Shown here piece after piece: positions 20,940 to 32,145 of a stretch of DNA of 64,000 nt (within the stretch, counting starts at the first letter, position 1; every line of letters starts with the position of its first letter). The notes below the pieces were generated by a model, which was not told the origin of the DNA, searched no databases, and saw nothing but the letters and a program-made list of their open reading frames with translations. The position numbers were made by a program, and so were the translations under genes. Source of the DNA: Ovis canadensis (Eukaryota > Chordata > Mammalia > Artiodactyla > Bovidae); the NCBI RefSeq assembly GCF_042477335.2, contig NC_091246.1, positions 215,635,501 to 215,699,500 on the forward strand, given 5' to 3'.

Positions 20940-21610
20940 GCCCACTACTGAGGGGAGCACTTCTTCCCTTCTGGGAGCTCTACTTATAGGGTGTCCTGCT
21001 GCTCATTACATGTTAGCTGTCAATTATGTTTTAATCAAAATAATGTCATCTTAGTTTGTAAATCTACCCCCACCACATAAAAGGATCTGAGCAATAAAAT
21101 AAATGAGATTGACCTCAGTGTTCTCAAAAAATTTAGACCACTCCAATTTTGATAAACTAAACCATCTCACATTATATTACATATAAAAATTTGTATTATC
21201 AAAAACAAGATTTTCACAACTCTCCCTGAGATAAAATTGCAATTTAGTATAGAATTTGCTGCATCCCAACAAAAGATTTCCCCTCTCCCTATATGCTGGT
21301 ACTTCCTCCCTGCCCTTCACCATCACCCTTGAGAATCTCTGGTCTGATTAACAGTTAGAGGTGGAACCCTGGGAGCAGACCTCCTTCACCAGGTCATGGA
21401 ATAGTTCCTTCATCCCAGAATCTTGGATCCCTTTTCTTTTTTTTTTCCTCACTCAGATCACTCAGTTATCAGTCACTGCCATCTCGTCTTCCTACTCAGA
21501 ATCTGGTTTTAAATGTTGACCGTATGCAGGCCAGATAAAACATTTCAAAAAAAGAAGATTTCAGAAATGAAGTGAGACTTCTTAAGTGGGCTTGGTTCTT
21601 AATTGTAACC
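20940..21610. other. Unassigned intergenic sequence
   Basis: AT-rich with no recognised elements. CTGCTCATTACATGTTAGCT at 20998 is nearly repeated from 20793; both are followed by similar ATTATxTTTTAA text, suggesting a local duplication of about 55 bp. Confidence 0.45.
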
Positions 21611-21611
21611 T

Positions 21612-21775
21612 GGATCTCTAGGGGGCACAGTGGTGAAGAATCTGCCTCCAATGCAGTAGATGTGGGTTCGATCCCTGGGTCGGGAAGATCCCCTAGACAT
21701 GCACAGAGGAGCCTGGTGGGCTACAGTCCACGGGGTCACAAAGAGTCAGACATGACTGAGCAACTGAGCATGCAC
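21612..21775 (+). mobile_element. Bov-tA SINE, internally shortened
   Basis: Forward copy with head, B-box (GGTTCGATCCCTGGG) and 3' body. The central GGAGAAGGAAATGGCAACCC segment is deleted. Confidence 0.85.
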
Positions 21776-22557
21776 AGGTTTCCTCAGCCACATGGGGCTG
21801 GGAGCAGGGCTTATAATAGAGTTTAACAAAAGCAAACAGTATTAATACACCGGTTCTGTACCACAGAGTCAAGGAAGTTTTAGTTTCCCGCAGACTCCTC
21901 CCTAGAGCTCACAAACTTCCAGGGGGTCCCCTGTGCTCTCTTGTCTTGTTTTTTCCTCCCACTTCTGTATTTGGCCTCATGCTCCCCTGTCACTGCTAGC
22001 ATTCTCTCTTTCACTCTCCCAGTCTGGCGGCTTGAGACTCAGTCTACTCTCAGCTTCCCAGGACTGAACACCCGCCCCTTTCCATGGGCCAGCATCATCC
22101 TGCAGTCTCCTCTCTCAGGTGTGAAGAAACTCCACACCACACATGCCTGGGTTCAATCCTCTTTAGAACTTACAATGCGTTGCTGTTGGAGGCTGTTGGT
22201 GACTCACAGAATCTGCTGCTTTTAATTTTGGTTGTTGGTTGGTATTTTAAACAGCATTTTCACTTTAAGTCTTTGCTATAAAAACTGAGTGTGAGGGCAA
22301 TCTGAGCATTCCTGTGATCATACGTGTGTACTCACAAATGACCTGTCTCCTCTTTTTGGATGGTTCTGCAGAATCCCTGAGCAAAACTTGCGTATTTTTA
22401 CTTGGCCCACGGTGTAATTCTTTCTCTGAGTCTCCTCTGCCCCTGGAGCAAGTAGGTGCCAGAATCCTAGGAGAATGTAGGCAGGAAATCCTAGGTATGA
22501 GGCCACAGAAAATCCTAGGTATGAGGTACACAATTTAGATTTTAGGCTTTTAAGAAA
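21776..22557. other. Unassigned intergenic sequence
   Basis: Several 60-95 codon open frames on both strands overlap one another and lack any recognised domain. GAATCCTAGG/AATCCTAGGTATGAGG motifs are tandemly repeated at 22470-22528 (about three units). Confidence 0.4.
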
Positions 22558-23391
22558 CACAAGCTGGAATCAAGATTGCCTGGAGAAATATCAATAACCT
22601 CAGATACGCAGATGACACCACCCTTATGGCAGAAAGTGAAGAGGAACTCAAAAGCCTCTTGATGAAAGTGAAAGAGGAGAGTGAAAAAGTTGGCTTAAAG
22701 CTCAACATTCAGAAAACGAAGATCATGGCATCTGCTCCCATCACTTCATGGGAAATGAAGTGGAAACAGTAGAAACAGTGTCAGACTTTAATTTTGGGGG
22801 CTACAAAATCACTGCAGATGGTGACTGCAGCCATGAAATTAAAAGACGCTTACTCCTTGGAAGAAAAGTTATGACCAGCCTAGGTAGCATATTCAAAAGC
22901 AGAGACATTACTTTGCCAACTAAGGTCTGTCTAGTCAAGGCTATGGTTTTTCCAGTGGTCATGTATTGATGTGAGAGTTGGACTGTGAAGAAGGCTGAAC
23001 ACCGAAGAATTGATGCTTTTGAACTGTGGTGTTGGAGAAGACTCTTGAGAGTCCCTTGGACTGCAAGGAGATCCAACCAGTCCATTCTGAAGGAGATCAA
23101 CCCTGGGATTTCTTTGGAGGGAATGATGCTGAAGCTGAAACTCCAGTACTTTGGCCACCTGATGTGAAGAGTTGACTCATTGGAAAGACTCTGATGCTGG
23201 GAGGGATTGGGGGCAGGAGGAGAAAGGGACGACAGAGGATGAGATGGCTGGATGGCATCACTGAGTTGATGGACATGAGTCTGAGTGAACTCCGGGAGAT
23301 GGTGATGGACAAGGAGGCCTGGCGTGCTGCGATTCATGGGGTCGCAAAGAGTCAGACACGACTGAGCGACTGAACTGAACTGAACTGAACT
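22558..23391 (+). mobile_element. BovB LINE, copy 3, 5'-truncated
   Basis: Begins inside RT just before YADD (about 22605) and runs to the (CTGAA)n 3' end. The open pieces at 22748-22969 and 22985-23167 are fragments of the ORF2 C-terminus, separated by a stop in the tyrosine-glycine-cysteine region. Confidence 0.95.
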
Positions 23392-23486
23392 AAGATTTGA
23401 GAATAATATTTGAAGTGGTTAATTTAATTCTTTTTGCATTTCTTTCTAAACGTGATTAGTTAAAATGATACAAATAACTCTCAAAT

Positions 23487-23698
23487 GTTGTTGCTGTTTA
23501 GTTGGTAAGTCCTGTCTGACTCTTTTTTCGACCCCCTGAACTATAGACTGCCAGGCTCCCCTGACCATGGGATTCTCCATGCAAGAGAATCTACAGGAGC
23601 GGTTTGCTATTTCCTTCTTCAGGGGATCTTCCTGACCCAGGGATGGAAGCCACATCTCCTGCATTGGCAGGTGGATTCTTTACCACTGAGCCACCAGC
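23487..23698 (-). mobile_element. Bov-tA SINE
   Basis: Reverse copy ending with ACTGAGCCACCAG; first of three adjacent reverse SINEs. Confidence 0.9.
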
Positions 23699-23699
23699 T

Positions 23700-23903
23700 C
23701 TAAGTTGGTTCAACAGTGTCTGACTCTGTGCAACCCCATGGACTGCAGCCTGCCAGGCTCCTCTGTCCATGGGATTCTCCAGGCAAGAATACTGGAGTGA
23801 GTTGCCTTGCCCTCCTCCAGTGGATCTTACCAACCCAGGGATCGAACCCAGGTCTCCAGCATTGCAGGTGGATTCTTTACCAGCTGAGCCACAGGGAAGC
23901 CCA
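23700..23903 (-). mobile_element. Bov-tA SINE
   Basis: Reverse copy ending CTGAGCCACAGGGAAGCCC; abuts the previous element. Confidence 0.92.
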
Positions 23904-23916
23904 GGAAGCCCAAACT

Positions 23917-24167
23917 GCTGCTGCTGCTAAGTCGCTTCAGTCGTGTCCAACTCTGTGCGACCCTATAGATGGCAGCCCACCAGGCTTTGCCTGTCCCTGG
24001 GATTCTCCAGGCGAGAACACTGGAAATGGGTTGCCATTTCCTTCTCCAATGCATGAAAGTGAAAAATCAAAGTGAAGTTGCTCAGTCATGTCCAACTCTT
24101 AGCGACCTCATGGACTGCAGCCTACCAGGCTCCTCCATCCATGGGATTCTCCAGGCAAGAGTACTGC
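23917..24167 (-). mobile_element. Bov-A2 SINE
   Basis: Reverse two-unit copy with a (CTG)n tail on the left; the last part of the second unit is truncated. Confidence 0.92.
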
Positions 24168-24308
24168 CCCATACACCTTGTCAAAAACTCAAATGGTTTA
24201 GAGGTATATGAGTCAAGTGTGGTAACCTCCCTCCCTCCATTTCCCCCAGTAAACATTTTTCTCTAGTTGTAACACTGTTACATAACTCAAAACACATTTG
24301 TATACATC

Positions 24309-24509
24309 AGTTCAGTCAGTTCAGTTACTCAGTAGTGTCTGACTCTTTGCGACCCCATGAATCGCAGCACGCCAGGCCTCCTTGTCCATCACCAACTCCC
24401 AGAATTCACTCAAACTCATGTCCATCAAGTCAGTGATGCCATCCAGCCATCTCATCCTCTGTCGTCCCTTTCTCCTCCTGCCCCCAATCCCTCCCAGCAT
24501 CAGGGTCTT
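24309..24509 (-). mobile_element. BovB LINE 3' fragment
   Basis: The last 200 bp of BovB in reverse, from (CAGTT)n to CCCAGCATCAGGGTCTTA. Confidence 0.93.
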
Positions 24510-25548
24510 AGGTAAATACAGAAACACTTGTGGCATTTATTTTTCTTAATGTAATCAGATTATTGTGATATTTTGTGCAGTTCTCCCACCCCTCTAGAAG
24601 TATGTCTTAGAAAGCTCTAAGTTCTGGAATATATAAACATATCTCATTCTTTTTAACTGCTGTGTATATTCCATAGTAAGACTACACCGTCATACATTCA
24701 GCTGCCCTCTATTGAGAAACATAGAGGATTGCTATAATAAGCAATCCCAAAGTGACATTTTTTCTAAAAATATATATATTTAATTTTGTGAATGAGCGTG
24801 CACTTAAGACAGATATTTCATAGTGGAATTGTTGAATTTAAATATTGATAGAAGCTGTTAGACTGATTTCTCCATTACTTTCCTCCAACAGTGAGTCGAG
24901 CTAAAGCCTATCAACTGAGTCTCCCAGTATGATTAAGGGATCACCAGGATTTTGCATAAGCAAACAAAGATTTTGGCAGATCTTCCAGAGTACAGTGAAC
25001 CCCTTGGGTATTGAAAGCAATCCTTCATTTCCAGGGTTGCAGAGTTTGCTCCAGAAGATGATGGAGCCCAGGCTTTGCACACTTGTGGTTTCTGAGGTAG
25101 ACATCTCCTTTCACGTCTGTGAGGCTTCCTTCATAATGCTACGTTTTATTAATAAAACTTTCAAAGCACATCCCGTCGCCTCAGCAGCAGTTTGTGTTCT
25201 CAGTGTGGTTACGGCTGTCAGTAGGTCAGTTGTAATGATCCAGCCTAGATGGTACAGAAACGACGCTTTCCCTTCTCCTTAAAACTCAGGGGGGAGACAC
25301 TGAAACCAATTTTTAACCCTAAAAATAATTCTCTTGGACTTTTCCAGATCTTCCATTCAAAGAGAGAACTGCTAAACTCTTAGCTTTTCTTTAGTGAATA
25401 GCTTTAGTATTGTTCAGCGTTTAAGGAAGAACATTGACAGCTGTTGTTCTGTGCTGCGAGCCCCTGCTAACCATCCTGTGCTCTCGTGTCCCTGCAACAG
25501 CCCGAGCTCTCAGCTTTGCAGGACATTCTCTCTTTTGAGTTGGGAATT
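24510..25548. other. Unassigned sequence with one 117-codon open frame
   Basis: No repeat family recognised. The + strand frame 24929-25282 (117 codons) has no domain, signal peptide or membrane segment that I recognise, and a - strand open frame overlaps it (24901-25104). There is no evidence that it is a gene. Confidence 0.35.
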
Positions 25549-25552
25549 AAAG

Positions 25553-25766
25553 TGCCATGTGCTCAGTTGTGCCTGACTCCCTGCAACCCCATGGACTGTA
25601 GCCCGCCAGGGTCTTCTGTCCATGGGATTTCCCAGGCAAGAATATTGGAGCGGGCCGCCATTTTCTTCACCAGGGGATTTTCCTGACCCAGGGATCAAAT
25701 CTATGTTTCTTGTGTCTCCTGCATTGGCAGGCAGATTCTTTACCACTGAGCCACCAGGAAGCCCAA
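25553..25766 (-). mobile_element. Bov-tA SINE
   Basis: Reverse copy ending CTGAGCCACCAGGAAGCCC. Confidence 0.92.
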
Positions 25767-25782
25767 TTTCTGCTATACAGCA

Positions 25783-26170
25783 AAGTATGCTGTACATCAC
25801 ACATATATATACATTCTGCTTCATATCCTTTTCCATTAGGGTTTATCACAGGATGTTGAATATTGTTCCCTATGCTATTCAGTAGGACCTTGTTGTTTAT
25901 CCATTCTATCTAGTATAATAGCTTGCATCTGCTAACCCCAAACTCTCAATACCTCTCTCCCCAACCCTTCATCCCCTTAGCAACCACAAGTCTGTTCTGT
26001 ATGTCTGTGAGTTTGTTTTGTAGATAGGTTCATTTTTGTCATATTTTAGATTCCATATATAAGTGATATTATATGGTATTTGTCTTTCTCTGACTTCACT
26101 TTGTAGGATAATCTCTAGGTCCGTCCATGTTGCTACAAATGAAAATTCTTTAGTCTTTTTTTTTTTTCAA
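25783..26170 (-). mobile_element. L1 3'-end fragment, reverse
   Basis: Reverse L1 3'UTR text: CTATGCTATTCAGTAGGACC, CAACCACAAGTCTGTTCTGT, GATTCCATATATAAGTGATA and GGTCCGTCCATGTTGCTAC in the expected order. Confidence 0.85.
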
Positions 26171-26230
26171 AAGCATTTGTATTACTTTATTATTAAGCCC
26201 TGTGAGTTATAAGGACTGTGTGAAGGGGCA

Positions 26231-26351
26231 TGTGTGTGTGCTCCATTGTGTCCAACTCTTTGTGATCTGATGGACACAGCCTGCCAAGCTCCTCTGTCCA
26301 CAGGATTTTCCAGGCAAGAGTACCAGACTAGGTTGCCATTTCCTTCTCCTG
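26231..26351 (-). mobile_element. Bov-A SINE fragment
   Basis: One diverged Bov-A unit with TGTGTCCAACTCTTTGTGATC and CCATTTCCTTCTCC. Confidence 0.8.
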
Positions 26352-28522
26352 AAAATTCTCTAGTCTTATGGCTCCTTATTGCTAAAAATTATCTGTAGTG
26401 GGTGAAAAAAGCTGTGGAAAACTAACACACGTTCTCCATATTACATGAAGTAGAGTGGTAATGGGGAGGGAGAAGATGGCTGCAAAAATGTTTGGAGTTT
26501 AGATATTTTAGATTCAGAAGGAGAAAACACGAAGCAGCAAATATAACAGTTAATATGATTAACAAGAGGACATCATCTTGTTGAGCTCTTGCTAGTTGCA
26601 GTAATTACTTATTTTTAATCCCCATGACAAATCTGTGAAGAAATGTCATTTCTTCATCCTAAGATGTGGAGACTGAGGCTCAAAGAAGCGAAACGACATG
26701 CCAAGAATCTCATGATTAATAAGCAGTTGTACAGGATTCAAATCTATATGTTTTGTTTCAAAATCTTTGCAGTTCTCGTGATAGTGCAGTTTGCTCCAAA
26801 TTTTAATTTCAAATAAGCAGTAAATAACTTTTTTATTATAAGTATGTCCCAAATATTTCACAGGGGAATGCTTATACTGAAATTTAACTAGACAGTGTAT
26901 ATTTTTATTTATTTACTCAATCTGGCACTATAAGACTCCCTAAGCAATTAGGACCAAGAGCAGGGGTAGAGGACAGAAAAGGATAAAATCTCTCTTCCTC
27001 CTATCCATTGTTCCTTTTGTTATTTCTGTGCCCTCTTTATATCTCTTGCCCTGCTTCTCCCAAGATAGCATTACCCACATCTGGTGATAGTCTCACCTAC
27101 ATCCTAGATTTTGGTAATAATTTCTAGAGAGAATGTTTTCAATGACCTATGTCCTAAACCAATGGGCCAACTTTGGACACCAAAGTTAAAGATTGCCAAT
27201 CTTGTTTCAGATAACACAAAGTCGATGTTCCTTAGCTTTTAGTTGTCAGCTTTTAGCTTGGTAGTTACAAAAATTATTCTAAAGAGAGGCTATGCAAAGT
27301 CGTGGGGAGGCCCCTATGTCCCATCCTGATTAGATTCAGAATTTGTTCTATAGGAGCTGTAAATCAACCAAAACTTGCTACCTCATAACAAGCACTGTTT
27401 GATTCTTGGCAGGATTTCAAAGATACCATCCTATTCTTTTTCTTATTTTTTAAATTTTTTTTCATCCTATTCTTGAGGATAAGTTAAAGGCACTAACAGA
27501 CAGAGAAATATATTGGTGCTTCTATAAAATTTGAGGACATCTGTGCACACACAGCTGTACACTACCAGCGCAACACCAAGGCTGGGACATTTTTAAATGG
27601 CGGCTCTGGATGTATAGAAATGGTGATGCCATAGACTCATGCAGTCAGGCCAGGAATGTAATATATGTGTCAGACACAGTCGTTATTGAAGCTGTTCCTG
27701 TTTGCTGTTCACCTCAGCATGAAAGAAACCTTTGTGATTGCCTGGCTTCTGGCTGCTTTATCCTGGTAGCAGCTGAGGTCCAGGAGGGCCCAGGGACTCT
27801 GTGTCTACTCACGGTACCTTGGGGGTGACTGGGAGCATTGCTGTAGCCTTGTCTTGCTCCGTGGAGTGGAAGGCTGGGTGGCCAACACCTCTGCCAGTTC
27901 TTAGCATGTTCCTCAGCATGCGATTTGGTAAAGTAAATGAACTAAATAATTTTCTGGACACAGACTCTAGTTTTTTTTTTTTTCAGACTCTAGTTTTTGA
28001 GTCATAATAGTTGCTTCAATCCATCTTTCTATTTAAGAAGTACTACCCCAGTCTATTTATGCTTCCTCAAGTTGTATCAGAATTCAGGATACATTCTAAA
28101 GGCATGTTCTCTGTTGAGAAATGCTCTGAAAGTGGGGTTCTATAATGGACATCATTCAGAAAGATGACAAATACTGTACTGTAAACTCTATCTCAGAATC
28201 TGGAATAAATGAACCCACTATTGTCATCAGTATAACGTAGTATTTAATAGTACACAAATGTTAATCTGGGGAGAAATTTTTAAAAAAATTAGTGAAAGGA
28301 TTTTTTTTTCTCTAACTGTACTTTTCACTTCCAATCCCTTACTTTCTCTGATTTTTTTTATTAAATCCAACTTTTTTGCTACCATATTTGAACAGAGCTT
28401 AGTCTCATTCCTGCCAAAGTTCTAACTTAAAGTGAAAAGCTGGCAGCTTCCGTAGATCGTTCTTTTTTATTTTTTAATTGTAGGTATCGCCTCATTGAAC
28501 TTTGGATTTTAATTTTGTTTCT
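26352..28522. other. Unassigned intergenic sequence with one MIR
   Basis: Apart from the MIR at 26590-26745 nothing is recognised. Open frames (such as 27610-27828) have no recognised domain and no consistent splice or promoter context. Confidence 0.45.
26590..26745 (-). repeat. MIR SINE, reverse
   Basis: AATCCCCATGACAAATCTGTG, GGAGACTGAGGCTCAAAGAAG and a GGATTCAAATCTA end follow the reverse MIR consensus. Confidence 0.75.
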
Positions 28523-28848
28523 TTTCAGCTGTGCTGGGTCTTCGTTGCTGCACAAGGGCTTTCTCTAGTTGTGGCGAGCACGTGCTACTCTTTAGTTGCA
28601 GCGTGAAGTCTTCTCAGTGTGGTGGCTTCTCTTGTTGCGGAGCATGGGCTGTCGGGCGTGTGTGCTTTCAGCGGTTGCAGCTTGCAGACTCAGTAGTTGC
28701 AACTCTCAGGCTCCAGGGCACAGGCAATAGTTGTGGCTCGTGGGCTTAGTTGCTCTGTGGCAGGTGGGATCTTCCTGGACCAGGGATCAAACCTGTGTCT
28801 TTTGCATTGGCAGGCAGATCTTTACCCCTGGGCCACCAGTGAAGCCCT
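28523..28848 (-). mobile_element. CHR-type tRNA-derived SINE
   Basis: GCTGTGCTGGGTCTTCGTTG, TTCTCTAGTTGTGGCGAGCA and GCCACCAGTGAAGCCC are the reverse of the cetartiodactyl CHR SINE. Confidence 0.85.
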
Positions 28849-28864
28849 GTAGATTGTTTTTAAG

Positions 28865-29275
28865 AGCTCTTTTTAAAGTTTAATTTTTTTTAGCATACAG
28901 TTGATTTACAATCTTGTGTCCGTTTCAGGTCTACAGCAAAGTGATTCAATTATACACAAACTTATATTCATTCTTTCCAGATTTTTTCCCATATAGGTTA
29001 TTACAGATTATTGACTAGAGTTCCCAGTGCTATACAGTAGGTCTTTGTTAATTATCTATTTTATATATAGTAATGTATATATGTTAATCTCAAACTCTTA
29101 ATATATCTCTCTCTCTCCTTCCCCTTTGGTAACCATAACTTGTTGTTTTTTGAAGTCTGTGAGTCTGTTTCTGTTTTGTAAATATGTTCATTTGTATCAT
29201 TTGTTTAGATTCCATATGTAAATGATAATCATATGATATCCTAATTTTGTCAGCCTTACTTAACTGTCTCCAAAT
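28865..29275 (-). mobile_element. L1 3'-end fragment, reverse
   Basis: Reverse L1 3'UTR text: ATACAGTTGATTTACAATCT, CTACAGCAAAGTGATTCA, GTGCTATACAGTAGGTCTTT and GATTCCATATGTAAATGATA. Confidence 0.85.
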
Positions 29276-29427
29276 TTTAAAATTAATATAATGAATGCTG
29301 TATCTTTAAACTATGCTTATAGGACTATTCTTCAATTAAATTTGTAATATTTCATCCCAACTGTTGTGGCAAGAATGCACATGTAGTTGCTCTAAAAATA
29401 GATCTAGAGTCAATCCCATCTTTGTCA

Positions 29428-30470
29428 CTTACCATCTGTGGCAGGTTATATTTTCCCAGATGGCCACAGCATGCTCTTATAAGGGGCTATTGACTCCACT
29501 CAAGGGGGGAGGGGGGCATATTTCCCCCCTTGAACCTGGATAGGTCTCTAATTATCACAGAAGTAAAATTATATGACTCCCAAGACTAGGTCTTAAAAGG
29601 TATACGTGAACAGCAATAAAAGGAACTAACTATTGATGCTTGCACAGTTGGATGGATCTAAAGGGCATTATGTGTGGTGAAAAAAGTAAGTCTTAAAAGA
29701 GTACACACTATACAATTCCATTTATGTAACATTCTTGAAATGATCAAACTGTCGAGTTGAAAAGTAGGTGAGCTGTTGTCAAAGGACAAGTAAGTGGATG
29801 TGACTATAAAAAAATAGCACAAGTTGTTCTTGATGGACCAGTTCGGCATGTCGATTGTGCTGGCAACTATATGAATCTTAACATGGACTCAAATTATACA
29901 GAATGTACGTCCGTGTGCACACACACACATGCACAAATGAGTACACGTAACAACTGGTGAAATGGATTAAATTCATAGTCTAGTTAATTGTGTTTTTAAT
30001 TTCCTGGTGATGATATTGGTCTACAGTTATAAAAGACCACTATGGGGAAGCTGAGAGATGGGTTCATGAAACTTTACTGCTGTATTTGCAACTTCCTGTT
30101 AGTCTATAACTCAATATAAAAAGTTTTTTTTTTTTTTAAGGCAGTACAGCTTTTATTTGTCTTCTCAGGATGTTTGTCTTTGCAGCCCAGCTGCAATGAC
30201 ATGGGAATGTCTAGGCCACATGAAGAGGTCATCTGTGCAGTTCTGTGTGACAGCCCCATATGGGATCCTGTTGACAGACACATGAGTGGAGAAACAGCTA
30301 CACCTGCCATCTGACTGTAACCACATGGGAGACCCCGGGTGAGAATCTCTAAGAACTGCCCAGCTGAGCCCAGTCAACTTCTAGCGAAGTAACAGTAAAG
30401 TAATATTATTGTTTTAAGCCATTAAGTTTTGAAATAATTCATTAGGCAACCAAAGGTGACCAGAACACTA
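29428..30470 (+). repeat. MLT1-like (ERVL-MaLR) LTR split by an L1
   Basis: The left piece 29428-29611 has GTGGCAGGTTATATTTTCC and a segment ending in CTAGGTCTTAAAAGG. The right piece 30140-30470 has CATGGGAGACCCCGGGTGAG, CTGCCCAGCTGAGCCCAGTC and GTTTTAAGCCATTAAGTTTT. The two halves are in consensus order and orientation, with an L1 between them. Confidence 0.75.
29612..30135 (+). mobile_element. Old mammalian L1 (L1M) 3' end inserted in the MLT1 LTR
   Basis: Forward L1M 3'UTR text: AAGTAAGTGGATGTGACTAT, ACTGGTGAAATGGATTAAAT, TTTCCTGGTGATGATATTG and GCAACTTCCTGTTAGTCTAT, ending in a poly-purine/pyrimidine tract. Confidence 0.75.
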
Positions 30471-30509
30471 CCAATGTGATCCGTGTACCTCTGTGCCCCA
30501 GCTTTTTGA

Positions 30510-30625
30510 TTTATTTATGAAAAAATAATAGTGCCTGCATCAGTTTATTGCAAGCATGAAACAAGTAATCAAATAAAGCAGCTAGGGCAGTGCCCATATG
30601 AGATAGATGTTAGCTCCCATTATTA
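30510..30625 (+). repeat. MIR SINE, diverged
   Basis: Only the 3' half (GAAACAAGTAATCAAATAAAG, CAGCTAGGGCAGTGCCCAT) resembles MIR. Confidence 0.55.
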
Positions 30626-31867
30626 TTACTATGTATCCAAACTATAGTAAAAGAACAATTAAGATGAAATAGCCCATTTAGCTCTGGGTCCTTTCCAAAG
30701 TGACACTAAATGACATCCCCTCTTGTCCCTAGAGACTGAGAGCGAGCCTCAAGAACTTGGCGAAAAGAGTGGCTTCTATCTTGAGCACATCCTTAAATGA
30801 CCTCTACCCTCTGGTTTCCCTGTGGAGTAAATGTACATTCTAAAAATAAATGCTGGTTCTGTTAAGTTAACCCCTCTCCCTTAACCCCAGAGGGAGTAAC
30901 TTTTTTCTTCTATATGGGTTAAAAGTATTGGTGGATGCTAATTTGCTTCTTGGAACATTCTTTTATGGAAAATGTCTGTTGCTTGAACAACATTTGAGCT
31001 AGTTGGAAGCCCATTTTGTAATACCCAGCATTATAAAAGGCCTTCTCCCTTTCCCCAATTTAACCACAGAGTGTGCTAAGTCAAGGTATCTTTAAAGCCC
31101 CCTTTTCAATTCACAATTTTAAGAAATTACAATTTTTATATTATAAAAATTATATGTATTATATATGTATATACACATAAAATAGGAAAAAGCTCTGTTC
31201 CTACCTCCTGACCACATAGTTATTGTCTTCATGGGTCGGGGCAGCAGACCACTTTAAAAGGAAGAACTGGCATAAAGGGAAGCCAACTTGATTAGGAAGA
31301 GTGTGGGGCCCTGAGGCCACCCTCAGGGAGTCTGAATTTCCTTCAAGGGTTAGTGCCAGGTTGGAAACCAAGGAGGGGTCATTTCACCCCGAAGTGCTGA
31401 CTGCAGCTGCCTGGCAGGGCAGGGTTGTGCTGAGGCAGTAGGGGCCCTCAGGCAACATCTGGAAAAATACTTAGGACTTCAGACTTTGGAAAATGCCAAA
31501 TCAGTAACCCTTAGGTTTTAGTCCTTGCCGGTGATCTGTGTGGGTTTTTTTGTGTGTTGCCCTGGAATCAGGATCCACTATGATGATCTCAGTCCAGTCA
31601 ACCTTGTCAATAACATTTAAACTCTAGAAATAAAGAAGAAAATGAGGAAAACAAAACAAAACTGATGTGTGGGACTGGAAGAGGGAGGGCATTGCTGGGG
31701 AAAGCAGAGGGGTACACACACACACACACACATACACACACAGGAGAGTGCTGGGGAAAACAGAGGGCTAAACACCCATACAGAGATGACGGAACAGTTT
31801 CTGCACCATCAATTTGTTTATCTGAGTTATCACAACACATATTAAAATATAGCCTGAGCTACATTTC
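30626..31867. other. Unassigned intergenic sequence with an (AC)n microsatellite
   Basis: No gene or repeat family recognised other than the (AC)n run at 31713-31742. Confidence 0.5.
31713..31742. repeat. (AC)n microsatellite
   Basis: About 14 AC units with a single T interruption. Confidence 0.95.
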
Positions 31868-32145
31868 CCTTGCAGAAGGCAACGGCAACCCACTCCAGTA
31901 CTCTTGCCTGGAAAATTCCAAGGATGGAGGAACCTGGCAGGCTACAGTTCATGGGGTCGTTAGGAGTTGGCTACAACTGAGCGACTTCACTTTCACTTTT
32001 CACTTTCATGCATTGGAGAAGGAAATGGCAACCCACTCCAGTGTTCTTGCCTGGAGAATCCCAGGGACGGGGGAGCCTGGTAGGCTGCTGTCTATGGGGT
32101 CGCACAGAGTCGGACACGACTGAGCGACTGAACTGAGCTGAACTG
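31868..32145 (+). mobile_element. Bov-A2 SINE
   Basis: Forward two-unit copy with the CTTTCACTTTTCACTTTCAT linker and a GAACTGAGCTGAACTGAAG end. Confidence 0.92.

Noticed and set aside
27610..28007. Possible small gene (72- and 68-codon frames)
   Set aside because: Frames are short, in different phases, and end in a T-run; no motif recognised.
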